A DNA stretch of 64,000 nucleotides from Trichaptum fuscoviolaceum (GCA_910574455.1 CAJSYZ010000008.1:682001-746000); one strand, 5' to 3'. Counted from the stretch's first letter, positions 40,826 to 54,125 are shown. The notes: generated by a model not told the origin, from the sequence alone. Made by a program: numbers and translations.

Positions 40826-43343
40826 TCACTTCTCAAATTCGTCCAGCACCTTGGCAGAAGTCAAGAATTCCGTTCGATGCAGATCCCAATCTTAAAAAGT
40901 TGCGCATGGTTAGACCGATCCAGTAGTACCTTATACGTCAACATACCATCTCGAATGACTGAAATATTGTCAGACTTGAGCTGTAGAACCTCCCTGCCGT
41001 CTAAAGTATAGGCAGGCCACTCATCTGGCAATATGAGCGGTCTAAGCAAGCACGGCGACATGATTCGGTAGACCTGCACTTACCTCCGGGTGAAAGATCG
41101 TTCACGAAATTGATGTAGAATTCCCTCAATTTATTTGCGAATGCGAATTCAGAGAAATCTTTCACCGGGCCGAATATCAAACGTAGCTCAGTACCATGGG
41201 CAACTAAGGCACTAGGTCAGCCTTTCGAATTGAACCATGTGATACGACTTCTCACCGCCGAAGTTCGGATCCATCCCTGGTACAAACTCTCGATAATGGT
41301 ACGTGTATAGCTTCTGGCCCAAGGGAGCGGCCTTTTCGAAGAAAAGCCTTCGAGGCCCTAGATACATGTTGTCGCCGTACCACGCAGATGCACGGTCAAA
41401 GAGTGAGTCTCCTGTGTGGAACGGTCCACCGAGTGAGGAATCATTGGCAGGGTAAAGTTTATGGATCTTGGAAAGGGTCTCGTTTGAAATAGTACTGCCA
41501 TCCATAACAAGCGCCCTGACGAAAGATGAGAATGCATCATCTTCTTGTAGTGGATCTTTCAAAGAGACGTTGAAAACGGCTCTAGAAAGCGAGGTCCCCT
41601 CGTTCAGCTATGACATATACCCTTAACATTCTATTAAGCCCTTCGTTAAGAGGAACTCACGTTTGTTCCAGCGAGGTATGGCACATTCCGGAAATTTCCG
41701 CTCGCGATTCTTTTGGAGGGACGCTCGGGAACGAAGCTATCCGAAGGACCAACTACAGGCTCCCACAATTGACCGTTAACCCTCTCAGCGATCATCCCAT
41801 TGCTAACCTCTTGTAAGTCCTAGAAGGCGTGATTTTAGAGTAATGAGGGAATGCTTTAGCATCGTACCTTGTAGTTAGACTTTCTAAGACACTCGACGGC
41901 GCTCGGCAACGAATCGCAATGAAGTTTATCAGCCAACCTTTGGAATGGCATACCAGGCTCATCATACTGGTAATCATAGGGCGAGCTCTTGCTGGAAAGA
42001 AAACGTCATTCGGTTGATGAGAGACAGAGGTCACTCAAGTAGATTGAACTCACAACGGTCCCGTAGACGAGTCCGCAATGGCTGCACGAAAGAGTAGCTC
42101 TGAACCTGAATATAGAATATGTGCTTCAACACTACCTCCGCCAGCGGACTACATAGTATGCCAATCATTCTATCAGTCTCTGCGTTTCATATAACCAGGT
42201 TGACCAACCTGCCCCCAGATTGCCACCTACGCGCGATATGTTATCTTGAGAGTCTTTAATTGCTTTTCATGCATTAAACGTACCTTGGAAGGATCACCGC
42301 CAAATGCTGCAATGTTTCTCTGAATGAATCGCAAAGCTTCACGCTGATCAAGTAACCCAGCATTGAGATCTTCAGCAGGCATATACCTACTGGCCAGCTT
42401 TTTCTAGTTAATAGCTGGAATTTCATGGGAACTGCAGCGACGTACAAATCCGAACGTCCCGACCCGGTAGTTTCTTTGCGGGTCATCAGCGGGTGAGAAC
42501 TCAAAGCAGTGCAATTCTATGCATATTACTCACATTGAAACAAATATTATAGGTTTGCTGATGGCTATACTTCGCTTTATAATCCCTATCTCCGAGTGAG
42601 GACTTTTAATCCCTATCACGATGAGTTAAGCGATACTCACAAGTAGGATCATAGAGATCCAACGAAGCAGCGCTGAAAGCAGCTTCGTGAGATACCTTTC
42701 ATATGCATTGTAGGTTCTATCCATTACCCGACATGATAGAATCCACCCTACAAACGAGATCCCACATTATTAACACCAAATCCACTATAATCTCAGAGAA
42801 AGCCGTCTCACGTAGAGGTATACGAGCACAGGCAAATTTGCACCCGGCTGCGTCCCGGACGGTCGGAAGACCTGTAGGTTATAAGTGAGTAGGAACACAA
42901 CGCACGTTCCGAGCATCAGCCCCATCATGACTTACGTTAAGATACAAACAGTCCTCCGACATGGGAGCCCCGAGATTGTTGTCCCCGTATGGTGGCTGCG
43001 GACAAGCAGCGCCGAAAGAAGTAGCATCGTGTATTTCTGCTAACTCAACCCCAGACAAGTCTGTAGACAAAGGGCGAGGTGCCCTGAACCGCAGATTCCC
43101 AGTCGGAGGCATGGCATACGGTATACCCAGCCATTTCTCAACAAGAGGATGTCCTAGTGAGTGTGTAGAGCCATTTTCGAATATGAGTGGACTGTGCGCT
43201 ACCCCGCGATAAGCTCCTGTGGGTAGGCGAACGACAAGAGGGTCGGAAGATGAGAGTCTGAATCCTGATGCATTCGGTGATAGTTTGCCAGTGAGGAATG
43301 TCAAGAAATACCCCCACAACTCAAAGAGCAGACCGCAGAACAT
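40826..43343 (-). CDS. Type B carboxylesterase/lipase
   Basis: Fifteen exons from 43343 to 40826, whose lengths (408, 60, 20, 32, 52, 28, 120, 18, 92, 124, 159, 352, 120, 78, 65) sum to 1,728 bases, 575 residues in one frame. An N-terminal hydrophobic stretch ([19 protein letters not shown]) suggests a signal peptide or anchor. Family marks: [29 protein letters not shown], the oxyanion-hole region [48 protein letters not shown] and the nucleophile elbow GQSAGGGS, which is split by an intron between Gln and Ser. The acid and base of the triad are probably in LNEGTS and AHGTELRL. It hydrolyses esters; the substrate is unknown. The oxyanion loop reads YGGF rather than the common GGGF. Confidence 0.93.
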
Positions 43344-44091
43344 TTCGAACGTTGAGGATGCTCTTGACGTCAAGACTGTACAAGCCCATGATATCCCTCT
43401 CCTGTCCTTCCAACGATTGCCGTCTTCTCCCACCGATAATGTAGATGAGAGAATGGGTATCCCAAACAGGTTTTCGACGTCAACTATTGCCACATGCCGC
43501 CACTTTGTGCCAATGGAATACGAAAGCCTAAGAATAGTTGCTTCATCGCACTCACACCCTCGAATTTGCTAAGATATCCTAGGTTCGCCAATAGTTGATA
43601 GTTTGAGTAGGTTGTTCAAGAAAGACAACATAAAAAGACTGGCGGGAAAGATGAAACGACCGGCGTGGCACTGACATCATAATGTTCGGCAACGCGCATC
43701 TACAAGTCTCTCTGAATTGCACTCGATGATAATCTGGTTGAACATACTTCGCTGATTGTAGCACAAAAAGCGTAAAGGGAATATAAGGGTATATAAAAGA
43801 GACCCGATATCAATTACGACTGAAGCAATACAGGAGAGGGCAAGACCATCGTAAGTAGTACAATGCATAGTAGTCAGTTAGGGGAGAGTAAAAGCGTGCG
43901 GTCAAAGACACCAATGACGGGAGGCACGAGAAATAAATAGATATCTAGCACTAGAGGTTAAAGCAGAATTTTCATTTGCGTCTTCGTCTCAATCATAGAA
44001 TTTCGTTTTAAGAGTCTTGTCCGGAACCGTCCAGAAATAAGCAGACATAAAGAGAGAGAGAAACGTAGAGATCAAACCCCCACAAGGCAGA
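43344..44091. other. Intergenic region
   Basis: About 750 bp containing the carboxylesterase promoter side and the 3' end of the next minus-strand gene. Minus-strand open frames at 43579-43868 show nothing recognisable. Confidence 0.45.
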
Positions 44092-45951
44092 TCATTTTCT
44101 GGAGTTCCGTCCATCCTGATAGAACACCGAACGCGTCGTTGCGCTTGAGATAACAGGTGAAGGCGTGTTCGCTGCAACGTGTGGCATGGGCCACTGCATG
44201 ACCGTCCCTCCGCCAGGAGGCTGAGGAGGAGCAACAGGAACAGGAGTTGGCGCCTGTTGATGTGCTACAATTGGCGAAGCAGCTTGAGAAGACAACGCTG
44301 TCGACGCCGGTCGATCAGGAGTCGCTGCTGTCGAAGTCGCGGCCACGGCCGCGCCCACAGCGTTGAGGACCTGCTGAGTCGTAGCAGTCCCGACCGAAGG
44401 ACTGTCGTGGGTATTGTGATCCGCATTCGATGGAGTATGATGGTCCGTATCTCGCCTCCTTTTGATTCCCCTTGTAGAGCTCTCCTTCATACCAACGTTC
44501 GTGGCCTTGATTAAAATTTGATGCCTAGTCCTGCCAGGTCCCCAAGCAGAGCACACCCAGTCCCAGTCAATCTCACCTGGCTCCGAACCAGTGCCTTGCG
44601 TTTTACTTTCTTCCGCGAGCTTGCGCAGTTTCTCCGTTTCTTCTTCAGACCAGGCGCCCTGATTGCCAGAGGAAGCAGGTGTAGAAAGATTCACAGGTTT
44701 CATCACTTGCTGCTGAGCCGAGTAAGGGTGAGCACCAGGTGCAGCAGTGTGCGTCGTAGTTGCATAGGCGTAATACGAAGTTGTCGGATATCGCCCGGGA
44801 GGAGGGAAAGTCGTACCGTATGCGGGGGCGGGAACTGCAGGGGCAGGGGAACCAGAGGCAGAAGGAGCTGACAATGACATCACGAACGAGCCCGGGTTTG
44901 TTATCACCGCTGCTGGCGTCTGAGTAGGGGGAGCCGTCACCACCGGTTTTGGAGGAGTCGCAGAGGTAGTGTATGTAGGAGCGCTCGTTGTCGGTGGCTT
45001 CAGAACAGCCTGACTTGGATTAGCCATCTAATGTAGTTGAAGTCAGTGCCGGTACTGAAGGCCAGCGACAGGTGGGTCTTACCAACTGGTCACAAGCTCT
45101 GCGAGCATCATGCAGAATACTGATTGGATCGATATGTCCCGAAGGCAGACTGAAGCACTGGGAAACGATGTGAGGAGGAGCACTCCGCTATAAGTGGGGA
45201 CGTTGAGATGAAGCAACATGGGCGCTTATATGTAAATAACGTACAATAAGTTCATCTGCAGCATTGTAGAACTCCGAGCAAAGAGTCAAAACGCGCCACT
45301 GAAAGTCGTAGAACTGGGAATTGTTTGAATCAGCCGGAAAGGGATTCGGCGGCGGGACTGTGACAGGATGCACAGGTGGATGAGCTTGTATGGGGACCGA
45401 ACCAGGAGGCGGCTGAGCGTAGCCGTAGAAGGGCGGAGTCGCAGGGAATGGCGGAATCTTGGGAGGAGAACCGCTCAAGTCAAACCGTGGCTTCTTGTTC
45501 TTCGATCCTTTAGGCCGTCCAGGCTTGCGACGTGGGGGAACGGCGTTTGAAGGGCTCGGATGCGGTGCACTACTGCACAGAACGTTAAGCACTCAAAAGA
45601 TAATTCAAAAAGATACAGAGAGGGTGCGCACGATATTTGAGCATCAGCTTCATTCGCTGTCGTAGTCGTCGTTGTCGTTGTCGTCGTCGGGTGATGGACG
45701 ACAGCGCCCTCTACTTCCTCCTCCTCCTCCTCTTCCTCCTCTTCCTCGGGTCGACCAGATGGATCATCGGACTCGTCTTGGTCGACGCCCTGCTGACTTT
45801 GGCCCACAGCCGATGGCTGATTGTGGTGATGCTGCTGGCCGTCGTAGGCAGGGGCGGGGTACGGCGAACGGGGACGGGCGGTGGCGAAGGGCGGGTTGAG
45901 GGCGTGAGATAAGGGTTGATAGTGCTGAGGGTTATTGACGGCGCCGTCCAT
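44092..45951 (-). CDS. AT-hook / Myb-SANT-like DNA-binding regulator
   Basis: Four exons, minus strand: 45951-45632, 45572-45245, 45187-45083 and about 45026-44092, roughly 560 residues. The first exon has runs of Glu (12) and Thr (10). Exon 2 carries an AT-hook RRKPGRPKGSKNKK, which binds the minor groove of AT-rich DNA. Exon 4 has a Myb/SANT-like segment starting GAWSEEETEKLRKLAEES and ending at GPGRTRHQILIKA, followed by a KRRR nuclear signal. The rest is Pro/Ala/Thr-rich and disordered. It is probably a nuclear transcription or chromatin regulator. It is divergently arranged with the DBP6 helicase gene. Confidence 0.8.
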
Positions 45952-46522
45952 GTTTCCGGAATATAAAAAGATATGGAGGTTACGGACGTTCGACAAAGGT
46001 AAAAGTAAAAGAGAAAACGGATATGCACTCTCGACTAATCGTATAATCGAAGTAAAAGTATAAAAAACGCAAATCGTCGGAAACAGGTATGAATGGTAAT
46101 CACCCCCCAAGTGTAACGTGGGAATGCCTATCGCACTTCACCCAACCTCCCTCAACGATTATGCTGAAACCAATATTATCTGCACAATCTAGGACGCCTT
46201 AGGCACTGAAGCTGTCCGCGACTGCACCGAAGCTGACGATGGCGGGGATGGACTGGAAGACAGAGGTCAAGAAGGGCAGAACACGTTCAGATGCATGATT
46301 ACCGTTTGTGTATTGCAGTGACAAACAACTGTCACACTCAAGTTCAAGTTATGTCACAAGGTACAACCTCGAACCAATGAATGCCGGCCCGGAATAAATA
46401 GACGCGCATGGACCGTTGATCTGCAGGAAAAGGAAATATCCCATATTCCTTATATTTTATCTTTTCCTCTCCATTCCGTTCCTAGGGTTTGCATCTCCTC
46501 ACAGATCTTCCTTGGTCTTTCC
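45952..46522. promoter_or_regulatory. Shared divergent promoter region
   Basis: 570 bp between the start codons of the AT-hook gene (minus) and the helicase gene (plus). It includes a CT-rich stretch just before the helicase start (TTTTATCTTTTCCTCTCC, about 46455), common in fungal housekeeping promoters. Confidence 0.45.
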
Positions 46523-49155
46523 ATGAGTGTCGCCGTCGGCGCACAGCCCCCAAAGGTATCTTTACTGTATCTCCATCTTAAAGTTGGTCATGCTGAGGAA
46601 CGTGAGAGGATTGTAGGGCAAGACCAAAGCAAAGTCGAGGTATTTGAAGCGAAAGAAAGAAAGGAAGAAGCACAGGAAGGTTGCGACCGGATCGAAGAAG
46701 ACAACTGAACCAACTGCGAATGGCGTCGATAACGATGAAGGAAGTGGTGGCGAAGACGAAGAAAACCTGGTGGAAGAGCCACGAGCTCCGAAGGAACCTC
46801 CTCGTAAGCGGCGAAAGGTAGACAGGGATGACGAGGACGAAAGCTCAAGTCTGTCGAGTTCTGAATCCAGTGATGAGGACAAGCAAGAAGAGACAAAAGA
46901 GCCTGTTGCACCGCCGTCTTCAACACCCCATCCTCATTCTCCGACACCCCCTCTACCCTCCCTGCCCGTTTTCCCTCTCCCCGTTGCCCCGGATGCCCCA
47001 TCTAAAGCTACTCTTGCGCTGCAAGGTCTCGACAAGGCCCTATTAACTGCAGAACTAATTGACCCGACGCTCTCGGTACCTCTTGATTCCATTGACAAGC
47101 ACGTCGGGCGTTCAGCGTGTCAGAATGTTCAACCAGTATTGAGCGAGAAAATGAAGAAAAGGTTAAGGGAGCTCGGCATTGTCGAGTTATTTGCTGGTGC
47201 GCTTATGCTATTTCGTCCCATTCGATACGAAATACTTATCGCCGAATGTTGTACTGCATTCAATATCAGTTCAAACTGCTTTGTTACCTTTCCTCCTTCC
47301 GGCAGAACGTCGGTTAAGAGCTCTGTACTTGCCTTACGAGCCGCCGAGGGACGTTTGTGCATCTGCGCCGACGGGTAGCGGAAAAACCCTTGCATATGTT
47401 ATTCCCATCGTCGAAGTAAACACTGTGCAGCTCTTTCGCTTTCGGGTCCACTTGTTAACGTACATTTCCTATATTGAAGATACTGTCATCCCGGATATCG
47501 ACTCGCCTTCGTGCACTGATTGTTCTTCCCACGAGGGATTTGGTGCTGCAGGTCCAGGAGACGTTTGAGGCTATCGCGAAAGGACGGGGATTGAAGGTGA
47601 GTTGATACTGCGTCACGAATTGGTCTTCGGAAATGCTGATCGGATTTCCTCTTAGATTGGTGTAGCAACCGGACAGCACTCCTTTGCACATGAACAGTCG
47701 CAGCTTATAGGAGACCAGACTAGGGAGTACGCTTCTTCTTGATGTCATTTTTTTCATAGCCGTTTTGATGACTTTTATATTCTGCAGTTTGCAGGGCGGT
47801 TCGAGCAAGGTCGACATCCTGATCTGCACCCCGGGAAGGTTGATCGACCATCTCTCCGGCACTCGCAACTTCACTCTCCAACATCTCCGCTTTCTGGTCG
47901 TTGATGAAGCCGATCGTCTCCTTGCACAAAGCTTCCAAGACTGGTTGGCTCGAGTTTTATCCGCTCTTCGTCCTCACTCTTCATTGGCTTCTAACTCGTC
48001 ATCATCAACAACAGAAGTGCTTGCACGCGAGGTAGCTGAGATCAATCTGAAAACGAACGAGAAGCAAGAGGATGAGATGGGCCAAATTCCATCTCATGAT
48101 GCTGTCGCGCCCTTCTTTCTTCACTCGGGCAACATCCAGACTGATCTTGATGACCCAAAACACTCATCATGCCAGAAACTTCTCTTCAGCGCAACTCTCA
48201 CCCGCGATCCTGCGCGTATTGCAGCTCTCGGATTACGAGATCCAAAGTACTTTGTCGTTCAAGGCAAAAATAGTAAGACTGGAGATGAGGAACAACGGGA
48301 TGTGGAAGGGAAGGAGTGGGCATTGAGTGAGGGTTTTGCCATGCCCGCTGGCCTCCAAGTTTGTCGCCTTCTATCATGCAAGACTCGATCAAAGTTAATC
48401 TTCGTACAATACAGGAACATTATCTGACCACCTCAAGTGCACTCAAACCTTTGGCCCTCTTCCATCTCGTACATTCTCGTGGTGTCTCGAATGCGCTCGT
48501 CTTCACGAAGAGCGCGGAATCAACCGCTCGCCTTGTCAAGCTTTTTGCGTTCTTCGAAGAATCCTACTTCTCTTCGCCCACTCCGGTAGAAGGTGGTGAA
48601 GATGGTATGGACGTGGCGGAACGGAAGAAGATTGTGGCCCAGGCATATTCGAGCGACTTACCCGCCGGTGAACGGAAAACGATCTTGGAGAAGTTCAAGA
48701 ACCGGGAGATCGACATGTACGTACTGCTGTCCGCATGTTTGGGACTTTCCTGTTTACGAAGTGTTGACAACTGTCTAGACTGGTCTGCTCGGACCTCATC
48801 TCTCGCGGAATCGATATCGCGCATGTCCCCCATGTCGTTTCATACGACGCCCCGGTGGACATGCGTAAATATGTACATCGCGTCGGCCGTACTGCTCGCG
48901 CAGGTCGAGCAGGTGACGCATGGACTCTCGTTGAAGATCAGGAAGCGCGGTTCTTCAAGTCCATGATGCGCGAAGGTGGACATCTCGACAAGGTCAAGAA
49001 AGAGAGGATAGGTGAAAAGGAGATTGCGAATCTTCAGAACCACTATGATGTGAGAACATTCTATTAATTCACGACTTTGAGGTAGAATGAGCTGATACAT
49101 TCGGTAACAGGTCGCGTTAGCGAGACTAAGGGAAGCTTATAATCGATCTAATTAG
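46523..49155 (+). CDS. DBP6: ATP-dependent DEAD-box RNA helicase Dbp6 (DDX51)
   Basis: Multi-exon gene. Exon 1 is 46523-46555 ([11 protein letters not shown]); exon 2 starts at 46617 with a Lys-rich nucleolar-type N-terminus, followed by an acidic/Ser part and a Pro-rich part. Helicase motifs appear in order: [10 protein letters not shown] in place of a classic Q motif, Walker [36 protein letters not shown] (DEAD), [28 protein letters not shown] and [11 protein letters not shown]. The last exon encodes [14 protein letters not shown]. The TPTRDL-type and extended insert after DEAD, with a weak Q motif, are typical of Dbp6/DDX51, which acts early in 60S ribosome assembly in the nucleolus. An intron at about 48360-48410 must be spliced between AGLQ and EHYLTTSS. 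Confidence 0.92.
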
Positions 49156-49621
49156 AGACGCTCCGACCGTCCTTCTAAAAGTATTTTTCTATGGCAAACA
49201 ACCAATATAGTTGCGTGTAAAATTATTTATCTTGTATATACTCATGCATCTGGTCAGTTTGATTTAGAACATATGCTTGGGTTGAACTAAACTTATTTGC
49301 TTCTTGTCTTCAGCTACTATTCCCGATGTGACTCCTTGCGTGCCAGTGCCGACTATTTCTCACCAAGTACAAGAGTTCCCGAAGTGATCATATGCCTGCA
49401 CAAACCTATATCAGCGCCTAGACAAAGGAATGGCCCATAACAATTCGTTTCGTAGAATTAACCGTCTTTATCTTTATTTACCACGCAAGCTTCCTTACTA
49501 CAAGCGCCTATCAATGCAAACATGTGCATTCAAGTTGACACCATCATGATAACGTTCTCATATGTAGCCTCGTCTCTTTGAGGCTGGCGTCAATCATTGC
49601 CGTTTCCCTCAACCCACCAGC
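49156..49621. other. Intergenic region
   Basis: About 465 bp between the helicase stop and the next kinase start. AT-rich, no gene seen. Confidence 0.45.
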
Positions 49622-52018
49622 ATGACGGAAGGCAAGAGCCTGCTCGATACCATTTTGCAGATTGACCCAGACATATGGGCGACGCTCGAGCAACACGCCA
49701 ATAGCCTGGATGTCGGCGACTTTGCTAACATCGAGGATGTCCTGAAGGGAGGTTTTTGCGTATATGACAGAGACTGGAGAAAGGCGCTTTTTCGTCTGTA
49801 TGACGCCAAGCTCATTTCTCTGGGTCTTGAGCACCTTCAATCCGAAGAACGGTTGAATGATAAGCTGTTCCCTGTAAGAGATATTATTGCAATGAAAGTG
49901 ATCCCCATCACTAATATGCATCTTTAGTTTTCGTCCTATTATGGGCAACGTATGGTTCAAGCACTGTTGGCTAGACCCAAATTTAACCATGGTGAGACGA
50001 AAGTTACAACCACTTGTGTACTGCGAAATCGAGCGCCTACATACTAACTCTAATAAATGATGAACAGGGACAGACACACTCTCTTGTCTGGAGAGACTCA
50101 AGAAATTGAAAGCAGGCTCAACCGCTCGCGTCTTCACCTTCTGGAACTTCACCGATACATTCTCTGCTGAGATGACGGTATCCTTGAAAAGAGCAAATGT
50201 GGTAAGATTTGGTCCTCTAACCCGTTAAATATTTCTGTATATGTGAAACACTCACCAGATGCCAGGCCCACCTTGAAGAATGGCTGCGCTTCACCGACTG
50301 TCTGACTACTGTGGATCGCATCGACGCAACGAAAGTAATCGTGTCTTACTTTAATAACACTGAGCTCAGTCAAAGCATATACAATCTTCAAAAGGGTGAG
50401 CTTGCAGATGTCATGAGCTTGATGCAGTCTGTGAGTGCCTAATAACTTTTATCACATCGATGCTCGTTCCACACTTACCTATTTGGCCATAGCTGATAGA
50501 CGACAACAACGAGTACTCAGAACATCTGAAGATGATGTTATATGATCTGGTGAAAAGAAAGCTGGTCATTCCGGGTTGTCTGGTAATCTCAGATATACAC
50601 CAAGGAGGGGTTGCCTCCGTAGCCCATGGTGGCATGTCTGACATCTTCAAAGGATACGCTACATCAATGGGAAAGGTTGTGGCACTCAAAGTTCCACGAG
50701 GAGTCAGGTTGAATGATAAAACTAGGTCAAAGATTCAGGTGATACATTTCTTTTATTTGCCGCTAACCTTTGTCTCTCACCAAATTATGCATGCGAACAG
50801 GAAGTGTACAAAGAGGCCATAGTATGGCGTCAGCTGAAACACGAGAATGTCATGCCATTCCTTGGCATTGCCTACAACATTCCAACGCCTGGTTCTGTTG
50901 CATTGATATCCCAGTGGTATGATAATGGATCCTTAGATTTCTTTCTGAGAGGACACAAGGCTGTAAGCAGACTGGAAATTGTAAGTCATTTGAGATAGCC
51001 CCCGCCTGCCATCATTAACTAGTATTTCAACTACCAGATTAACCAGATTGCACGCGGAATGTGCTTTCTGCATGCACAGCGCCCAAGTTTCATTCATGGG
51101 GATTTGCGAGCGGTCAGTGGAACCAAGCATTGGCCTCGATTCACGTTTGACACACAATAACTGTTTCCCAGGCAAACATCTTAGTTGACAACAACCAGAG
51201 ACCTCTCATAGCTGATTTTGGACTCAGCAAATTCCGCACTATTCAGACCGAAGTACGCACAGCTGAGACTCCGGGAACGTTACGATGGCAGGCCCCTGAG
51301 ACACTTGGCGGAGAAGATTCCTACCATTACAAAGGACACCCTACAACTGCAAGTGATGTATATGCATTTGGAATGACATGCTTTGAGGTATCCTCTTCCT
51401 ACAAGTTCGTTGTTGCTCTACAATAATAATTGTTCGTAATCTAGGTTTTGTCAGGAGAGATTCCGTTTAAAGACCTTAACGACTATCAAGTAATGAAAAG
51501 GATCATGGGCTCAGAACCCTTCTTAAAGAGGCCCACAAATCCAGATGCCCTTGCTCATGGACTTGACGATCGGCTATGGGATATTTTGAGCCGATGCTGG
51601 TCAAAAAAACCCAAATCAAGGCCATCAATGGACAGAATTTACGAATTTTTAACAGACAACACGAGCAATGTAATGTTTAATCCCGGAAGAGAATGTACGT
51701 GTCCCATCTTTGTTTTTATCGACTGTAATTAGACACAGTGCTCACACACGTCATGCACATAGTACGCGTTGGCATTTGGAGCATCATAGCAACAGTTCGC
51801 TTCGGAAAACTCATTCGTAGTTTTGGTCTGAAGAAACGCTGTGAGTACCACATGCATCTCTCACGATCTATGTCTTCCATCGGTTCTTACTTACAATGTG
51901 CATTTACATGTTTCGTAGTGAAGCGGGCCATACTAGGTGTAGTATTCATGAAGCACATTCAGCACTCGATCAAAAGAAACAGCTCTGACATGATTCCGGA
52001 GGGGTACGAAATTGTATA
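49622..52018 (+). CDS. TKL-type protein kinase, second copy
   Basis: Multi-exon plus-strand gene starting MTEGKSLLDTILQID. The N-terminal ~270 residues are helical and unlike the first kinase. The kinase domain has GGMSDIFKG (loop), VVALKVPRG (Lys), FIHGDLRAANILV (again HGD), IADFGLSKF and LRWQAPETL, and ends at SRPSMDRIYEFL. After the domain come two short exons with a basic, partly hydrophobic tail (VGIWSIIATVRFGK; LKRAILGVVF; ends PEGYEIV). The exon joint LKKR/LKRA uses T|TG, so the TGA seen at that joint is not read. The kinase fold is complete and catalytic residues are kept. Role unknown. It shares only the kinase part with the gene at 24892. Confidence 0.9.
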
Positions 52019-52121
52019 ATGCTGCGAGGACCGAAGTGCAAGAGATATGTGCTGTTATACGATGTAGGAAGGAGACCAAATCACACTAATTGTACATCAC
52101 TGGACTATGAATATGTATATA

Positions 52122-54125
52122 TCACTTTTTAGCTTTACCTCCAAAGAAGCTCATGATGTTCTTTTGTCCACCTGTCGAATTCCGACTCTTGAGAGCTCCC
52201 TGTGATGCCTTGGGTGCCAATTTCTTCCCTTTCGGTTTCGATCCTGATTTTTCTTGGCTGGTGCCGGTGGCCTCCATTTCCGAGTCGGTCGGAACTGGTT
52301 CCGACATACGCTTTACAGGGGCTTTCTTGGGCTTTGCCTTCGTCTTCACCTCAGCTTCAGCCTCTTCTTCGTCAACGGACTCATATGATGAGTAGTCTTC
52401 CGTCACTAAAAACAGATAGTGACATTCAGCAGATCGCCTATGAGGGCATAGGAGTGGATAATACACACCCATGTATCCTTTTTCGTCCATTTTCATTCGA
52501 CTCTTCATGACACGCTTCTTCTTTAATCCATTCCTTCCTATTGGAATGACTTTCTTTTCCTTCCGCTTGCGGGGTTTGGTTTTCGGTGCAGGGTCAGAGT
52601 CTTCATCCATTTCAACATCCTGTTCCTGCGATTCTTGTGACTTTTCTCCAGCCTCTCCATCATCCACCTCACTTTCGTCATTTTTCGTCGCCGAAGGACC
52701 TGGCCGAGGCACTTTGATGACTTGCGCTATATGTTCAGCATTATGCATTAGTGTATTCTCGATTTGGAAAAGCCAAAAGGGATTGAACGTACAGTCATCT
52801 ATGTCCATTATTGCTCGAACACTTCTTTCCGGGTCCAAGATATCGTCGACAAGCTCTGCTTTCGGTTTACGAATTGTTTTTGGTTTTACGACGGCCTCAT
52901 CATCTTCATCATCAGATAGTATCACTCCTCTCTTGATGCGCATTGAGTCTGGCTCCACGCTTTCCTTCTTGGCCTGAGGTAAGGCTTTGGGAGGCTCGAC
53001 CTTCTTCGGTACATCTTCTTCCGACGTATCTTCCTCTTTCTTTTGGGCAAATACGTCTGATTTTCGCTTCATTCCTCTCTATGGAATTGTCAATTGTTTG
53101 TCAAGAGCTTGCCGACGGAGCAATTGTTACCTGGGCCGTTGACTTCATTACATGTGCTTCAGCGGACGCGCTCCCTGATTTTGCTTGACCTGTCTCTTTC
53201 TTTACATCTTTAGGCTTCGCCTTGCTCCAGTCAAGTTTGCCTGATGGTTTTGATTTTGGGTTTTCAGATTTGACAGGAGGCTTTTCGGCAAATTTCTCTT
53301 CTGTCTTCTGCTGAACAATTGGCGCTGGTTTCGTAACTGGGGCTGGCGCCTTCTGCACTGGAGCGCTTTTTGACTTTACAGCCAGTGAGAGCTAAACGGC
53401 AATGCTTAGTGAGAGTGAAAACCAGTATGCCTTTCATGACTGACCTTTACGTCGTCGCTAACGACCTTACCTACTGATGCCAGAAATTTGCCATCAGCGG
53501 ATATATCTATTCCACGGACGGCTTGAGCAACGTCATACAAAGCATTATAGTCCTGCGAAAAGATTAGGAATCTTGAAAATCTGACTACAATTTGTGGATT
53601 GGGACATACGAGCTGTGAAGATGCGGACAGTGCATATACATGACACGAACGGATACGACTGAAGGACGACTTCGTCTCTGGCCTCCTATCAGACAATCAT
53701 TGGTAAAATAGATCAAGCTCATACCTTTCAGATCCTGTTCACTAGCAAGGACCATCTTCGTCTTTGGCACGGCTAAGGCACCAGGCCCATCAATATCCAT
53801 CTTATCGCCCTCTTCCTCCTGTCTTATGTCTCCACTGACTAGAAAAGTTGCGTGTACCGGCTGTGATGAGTTGCGTTTCTGAGCATAGAATGTCGCGAGT
53901 TCACTAATATGTCTCTGTCAGGAAACAGACTTGAAAGAAGATAATCGCGTATGTATCAACTTTTTCGCAGAATTCACATGTATTGCTAGCTTGCGACTGA
54001 GCAGCCTGTATGTAACCTAATTTGATTGAGTAAACGTGTCTTCTTTCCTGCCTCTATCAACTCACGATCTTGTTGTTCTCAAATATTTCAGATTGCAGGA
54101 AGGAGACGCTGTCAGTTACCGACAT
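52122..54125 (-). CDS. CDC27: DNA polymerase delta subunit 3 (Cdc27/POLD3 family)
   Basis: Starts MSVTDSVSFLQSEIFENN at 54125; stop at 52122. Minus-strand exons carry the winged-helix-like N-terminus (KIVTYRLLSRKLAIHVNSAK then ELATFYAQKRNSSQPVHATF), then FSRIRSCHVYALSASSQL and the DVAQAVRGIDISADGK block, a long Lys/Glu-rich disordered linker, MKMDEKGYMVTEDYSSYESV, and the final PCNA-interaction motif QKNIMSFFGGKAKK. This layout is that of fission yeast Cdc27 and human POLD3, the subunit that joins polymerase delta to PCNA during lagging-strand synthesis. The exon before FSRIRSC begins at an AG inside GGCCAG (G|AG joins to Glu). Length and order match the family. Confidence 0.9.

Noticed and set aside
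44179..44871. Plus-strand Arg-rich frames
   Set aside because: Antisense of the Ala/Pro/Thr-rich part of the AT-hook gene.
49544..50152. 202-codon minus-strand frame opposite the start of the second kinase gene
   Set aside because: The plus strand has an in-phase exon chain leading into a complete kinase domain, so the minus frame is a shadow.
51950..52018. Premature stop in the second kinase (TGA at the start of the last exon)
   Set aside because: The codon at the joint is T|TG (Leu), so the TGA is out of frame; the protein continues to PEGYEIV.
52471..52977. 168-codon plus-strand frame rich in Ser and Phe
   Set aside because: Antisense shadow of the Lys/Glu-rich linker of the POLD3-like gene.
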